The translations under genes and the position numbers were made by a program. Positions 6,609 to 9,839 of a stretch of DNA of 9,839 nt are shown piece by piece. How positions within the stretch are numbered: the first letter of the stretch is position 1; each line of letters starts with the position of its first letter. The notes beneath the pieces are model-generated. The model ran no database searches. It was not told the origin of the DNA and saw nothing but the letters and a program-made list of their open reading frames with translations. This stretch comes from Opitutia bacterium UBA5964 (GTDB taxonomy: Bacteria > Verrucomicrobiota > Verrucomicrobiia > Opitutales > Coraliomargaritaceae): positions 11,705-21,543 of the forward strand of contig DJBY01000134.1 of the NCBI GenBank assembly GCA_002430605.1. Reading direction: 5' to 3'.

Positions 6609-9600
6609 TTAATACCCTCGATTTGGCGAAAGCCACTTTTCAGTCTTTTCCAAATCGAAGCCTTTGCGCTGTGCGTAGTCTTCGAACTGGTCTTTGGCCA
6701 TTGGCCCGACTTGAAAGTATTTGGCTTCGGGGTGGCCGAAGTAGAGGCCGCTGACGGCGCTGCCGGGATTCATCGCAAAGCTTTCGGTGAGGCTGGCGCC
6801 GCAGTTGGCTTCGGCGTCGAGTAGCTTCCAGATCATCTCCTTTTCGGTGTGATCGGGTTGGCTCGGGTAGCCGGATGCTGGACGGATGCCACGGTATTCT
6901 TCTTTGATGAGTTGCTCGTTGCTAAGTGTTTCATCGGACGCATAGCCCCAGAGTTCTTTACGCACGCGAGCGTGGGTGTATTCTGCGAGCGCTTCGGCAA
7001 ATCGGTCGCCGAGGGCTTTGACCATGATCGAGCTGTAGTCGTCGTGTGCGTCTTCGAATTCTTGCGCAAATGTATCCACACCTTCTATACAGCATGCGAA
7101 GGCACCGCAGGTATCGACTTGGCCAGACTCTTTGGGTGCGACGAAGTCGGCGAGGGCGTAGTAGGTGTCACCTTTTACTTTTTTCTTTTGTTGGCGCAAA
7201 GTGTAGAAGGTGCCGATGGTTTGGCCTGCGTCATCGTAGAGTTCGACATCGTCGCCCACGGAGTTGGCAGGGAAGAGGCCGACCACGCTGCGGGCGCGGA
7301 AGCGTTTTTCGTCGATGATGCGTTTGAGCAGCGCTTGGGCATCGGCAAGGATGACGCGCGCCTGTTCGCCGTATTTCTTGTGCTCAAGAATCTTTGGATA
7401 CACGCCCTTGAGCTCCCACGTCCAGAAGAGTGGCGAGTAGTCGAAGTATTCGTTGAGCTCCTGAAGATCGATGTGGTCGCCGACGGTGATACCTGGGGCG
7501 TTGGGTGCTTTGAGCTGCGCGTTGGCCCAGTCGCAACTGTAACGCTTGGCTTGTGCCTCTGCGAGTGGCAGGAAGTCGGTGGCCTTGTTGTTGGCGGCAA
7601 AGCGGATGCGTTGCTGCTCTTGATCGGCGCTGATTTCGGCGACGTAAGCGTCGCGTGTCTTTGGGTTGAGTAGGCTATTGCAAACCTCAGTGACGAGGGA
7701 TGCATCGCCGACGCGCACGACGGGGTGGTTGTAGTGCGGAGCGATTTTGATCGCGGTGTGCGCCTTGCTGGTGGTGGCACCGCCGATCAGTAGCGGTTGC
7801 GTGAAGCCGCGCTTTTTCATTTCATCAGCGTTGAAGATCATCTCATCGAGTGAGGGTGTGATCAGGCCAGAGAGACCGATAATGTCGGCGCCCCATTCTT
7901 GCGCTTCTTTCAAGATCGCGTCGCAGGAGACCATGACGCCGAGGTCTTTGACTTCGTAATTATTACACGCGAGCACCACGCCGACGATATTTTTGCCGAT
8001 GTCGTGCACGTCGCCTTTCACCGTAGCGATCAGGAATTTACCCGCAGAGGAGCTCTCGGTGGAATCGCCCTTTTCGGCTTCCATGAATGGCAGTAGGTGC
8101 GCGACGGCACGCTTCATCACGCGGGCGCTCTTGACGACCTGCGGTAGGAACATGTCACCATCACCGAACAGTTTACCGACGACCTTCATGCCGTCCATCA
8201 ACGGACCTTCGATGACGTGGAGCGGGCGTGGGTATTTGAGGCGGGCCTCTTCGGTGTCGGCGTCGATGTGCGCGACGATGCCTTTGACCAGCGCGTGCGA
8301 AAGGCGTTGTTCGACGGTGCCGTTACGCCATTCGTCTTTTAGCTCAGCCGTTTTTTTTTCCGCAGCGGCAGGCACTGCGCCACTCCCGGATTTGAGAAAA
8401 GCTTCCAGCACTTCAGGATTCTTTTCTTTGGTGGCACGCTCGAAGAGTTCACGCAGGATGTTCATGCCTTCCAGCATGGCTGCGTTGATACGTTCTTCGG
8501 CCGTGCCAGTGCCAAGGGTGATTGTGCCGGCCTTGATGGCTTCGGCAAAATCGATGAGTTTTTCGGTGGCTTCGTCGCTGCGGTTGAGCAACACGTCTTC
8601 GACCAGCACCTTGAAGGCAGGGTCGATCTTATCGTAGTCCATCAACATGCCAGGATTGACGATGGCCATGTCGAGGCCTTTCGCGATGCCGTGATGCAGG
8701 AACGCGGCGTGCATGGCTTCGCGCACCGGGTTGTTACCACGGAAGGCGAAAGATACATTTGAGAGACCGCCGCTGGTGCGTGCGCCCGGGCAGCGTTTTT
8801 TGACTTCCTCCACCGCCTCGATGAAATCGACGGCATAGTTGTTGTGTTCCTCCATGCCAGTGGCAACCGTGAGCATATTGAGGTCGAAAATGATGTCCTG
8901 CGGGTCCATGCCGACTTCTTCGGTGAGGATCTTGTAGGAGCGCTCAGCGATGGCGATTTTGTCGTCGCGTGTTGCGGCTTGGCCCTTTTCGTCGAACGCC
9001 ATGACGATGGTCGACGCGCCATAGCGCATGATCTTCTTGGCCTGTGCGCGGAACTCGTCTTCGCCGCCCTTGAGGCTGATGGAGTTGACGATACACTTGC
9101 CCTGCACGCATTTGAGACCTGCTTCGATGACCGACCACTTGGAGCTATCGATCATGATAGGCACCTTGCAGATGTCGGGCTCGGAGGCCACGAGGTTGAG
9201 GAAGCGAGTCATGCAGGCTTCGCCGTCGAGCATGCCTTCGTCGAAATTGATGTCGATGATCTGCGCGCCCTTCTCGACCTGCGAGAGCACGATGGCGAGT
9301 GCGCCAGTGAAGTCGTCGGCTTTGATCAGCTTTTTGAAAAGCGGGGAGCCAGTTACGTTGGAGCGCTCGCCGACATTGACGAACGGGGTTTCGCCCATGA
9401 TGATGTTGAAGGCTTCGAGTCCGCTCAAGCGCTGTGCTGGCACGGCAGTTGGGATCGCGCGTGGCGTGTATTGGCTGACCTCTTGCACAATGGCAGCGAT
9501 GTGATCGGGCGTGGTGCCGCAGCAACCGCCGACCATGTTGACCAGGCCATCCTTGGCAAAGCCACCGACGGCGCTACCAGTGTGGGCGGGTGTTTCGTCG

Positions 9601-9839
9601 TAACCCGTAGCGGCCAACGGATTCGGCAGGCCGGCATTTGGATAGACGTGCACGTAAGTGTCGGCCACGCGGGACAGTTCCGTGAGGAACGGACGCATGA
9701 GGTCCGCGCCGAGGGCACAGTTCAGGCCAACACAGAGTGGTTTGGCATGACGGATCGAGTTCCAGCAAGCTTCAACGGTTTGACCGGATAGGGTGCGGCC
9801 GGATTTGTCGGTGATAGTGACCGAGATGATCACCGGCAG
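6609..9839 (-). CDS. metH: Cobalamin-dependent methionine synthase, 5' partial
   Basis: It transfers the methyl group of 5-methyltetrahydrofolate through cobalamin to homocysteine, giving methionine. 1076 residues are visible (numbered from the right window edge); perhaps 150-200 N-terminal residues are missing compared with E. coli MetH (1227 aa), and the open frame runs off the edge. Homocysteine domain end: GLNCALG (C41) and GGCCGTTP (C106, C107) supply the three zinc cysteines. Folate domain: VGERSNVTGS (156-165), INFDEGMLDGEA, MIDSSKW and HNNYAVDF. B12 cap: VVKSARVMKRAVAHLLPF (about 568-585). B12 domain: DVHDIGKN (610-617), the D-x-H-x-x-G cobalt-ligand motif, then GLSGLITPSLDEM and LLIGGATTSKAHTA. 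AdoMet reactivation domain: FVAPKESG, HDDYSSIMVKAL, GIRPASGYPSQPDHTEK and LTESFAMNPG. All modules are intact. The folate-to-cap linker looks about 50 residues longer than in E. coli. The promoter, and any cobalamin or SAM riboswitch, would lie outside the window. It stops at TAA 6611-6609. Confidence 0.97.
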   Translation of the reverse strand: MPVIISVTITDKSGRTLSGQTVEACWNSIRHAKPLCVGLNCALGADLMRPFLTELSRVADTYVHVYPNAGLPNPLAATGYDETPAHTGSAVGGFAKDGLVNMVGGCCGTTPDHIAAIVQEVSQYTPRAIPTAVPAQRLSGLEAFNIIMGETPFVNVGERSNVTGSPLFKKLIKADDFTGALAIVLSQVEKGAQIIDINFDEGMLDGEACMTRFLNLVASEPDICKVPIMIDSSKWSVIEAGLKCVQGKCIVNSISLKGGEDEFRAQAKKIMRYGASTIVMAFDEKGQAATRDDKIAIAERSYKILTEEVGMDPQDIIFDLNMLTVATGMEEHNNYAVDFIEAVEEVKKRCPGARTSGGLSNVSFAFRGNNPVREAMHAAFLHHGIAKGLDMAIVNPGMLMDYDKIDPAFKVLVEDVLLNRSDEATEKLIDFAEAIKAGTITLGTGTAEERINAAMLEGMNILRELFERATKEKNPEVLEAFLKSGSGAVPAAAEKKTAELKDEWRNGTVEQRLSHALVKGIVAHIDADTEEARLKYPRPLHVIEGPLMDGMKVVGKLFGDGDMFLPQVVKSARVMKRAVAHLLPFMEAEKGDSTESSSAGKFLIATVKGDVHDIGKNIVGVVLACNNYEVKDLGVMVSCDAILKEAQEWGADIIGLSGLITPSLDEMIFNADEMKKRGFTQPLLIGGATTSKAHTAIKIAPHYNHPVVRVGDASLVTEVCNSLLNPKTRDAYVAEISADQEQQRIRFAANNKATDFLPLAEAQAKRYSCDWANAQLKAPNAPGITVGDHIDLQELNEYFDYSPLFWTWELKGVYPKILEHKKYGEQARVILADAQALLKRIIDEKRFRARSVVGLFPANSVGDDVELYDDAGQTIGTFYTLRQQKKKVKGDTYYALADFVAPKESGQVDTCGAFACCIEGVDTFAQEFEDAHDDYSSIMVKALGDRFAEALAEYTHARVRKELWGYASDETLSNEQLIKEEYRGIRPASGYPSQPDHTEKEMIWKLLDAEANCGASLTESFAMNPGSAVSGLYFGHPEAKYFQVGPMAKDQFEDYAQRKGFDLEKTEKWLSPNRGY

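Noticed and set aside
6849..7673. + strand open frame (274 codons) opposite the metH C-terminal half
   Set aside because: Antisense to the AdoMet and cobalamin domains. The Phe/Val/Gly-rich translation is typical of a reverse-strand shadow.
8844..9791. Long + strand open frame (315 codons) opposite metH
   Set aside because: It lies entirely antisense to well-conserved metH sequence and has no recognisable domain. It is a shadow caused by codon bias in a GC-rich gene.
1..9839. A new multi-gene defence, mobile or biosynthetic system
   Set aside because: All six genes belong to recognisable families with intact motifs, and nothing in their layout suggests a dedicated accessory module. The unusual points are local and are listed separately.

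Overview
The window reads as ordinary housekeeping chromosome from a Gram-negative-type bacterium. It holds six protein-coding genes, two of them cut by the window edges, and no RNA gene, insertion sequence, prophage or CRISPR array that I can see. The proteins are full-length, motif-intact family members. My tentative guess is the Verrucomicrobiota (Opitutae/Puniceicoccales-like). It rests on the general look of the proteins, the absence of Shine-Dalgarno sequences at the visible starts, and a GC-rich intergenic repeat of a kind I associate with that group. It is an impression, not a demonstrated placement.

Layout from left to right. A thioredoxin-fold redoxin-domain protein (+ strand, N-terminus off the left edge) ends at 516 and collides tail-to-tail, with a 4-base overlap, with a VanZ-like membrane protein (- strand). 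Upstream of vanZ on the - strand lie a soluble GAF-GAF-HisKA-HATPase histidine kinase (913-2604) and glnD (2635-5433), the PII uridylyltransferase/uridylyl-removing enzyme. The three - strand genes are tightly packed: 30 bases between glnD and the kinase, and kinase and vanZ touching or overlapping. They look like one transcription unit glnD - kinase - vanZ. A 227-base divergent region (5434-5660), rich in TTGAC/GTCAA pentamers, separates glnD from a + strand slyD-like FKBP prolyl isomerase (5661-6287). That isomerase has a cysteine-pair-rich tail encoded by 33-base tandem repeats and is followed by a clean rho-independent terminator. A 321-base gap (6288-6608) holds this terminator and a roughly 116-base palindromic repeat with imperfect terminal inverted repeats. 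The rest of the window (6609-9839, - strand) is metH, cobalamin-dependent methionine synthase, complete at its C-terminus but lacking the N-terminal part of the homocysteine domain at the right edge.

Functionally the window covers nitrogen-status signalling (GlnD and perhaps the linked kinase), one-carbon/methionine metabolism (MetH), protein folding and metal handling (SlyD-like) and thiol/redox chemistry (redoxin). I found no convincing new multi-gene system. The items most worth a second look are the kinase tied to glnD, the Cys-Cys tail of the SlyD-like protein, the intergenic repeat, the TTGAC cluster, and the long interdomain linker of MetH, which carries an A9 tract.
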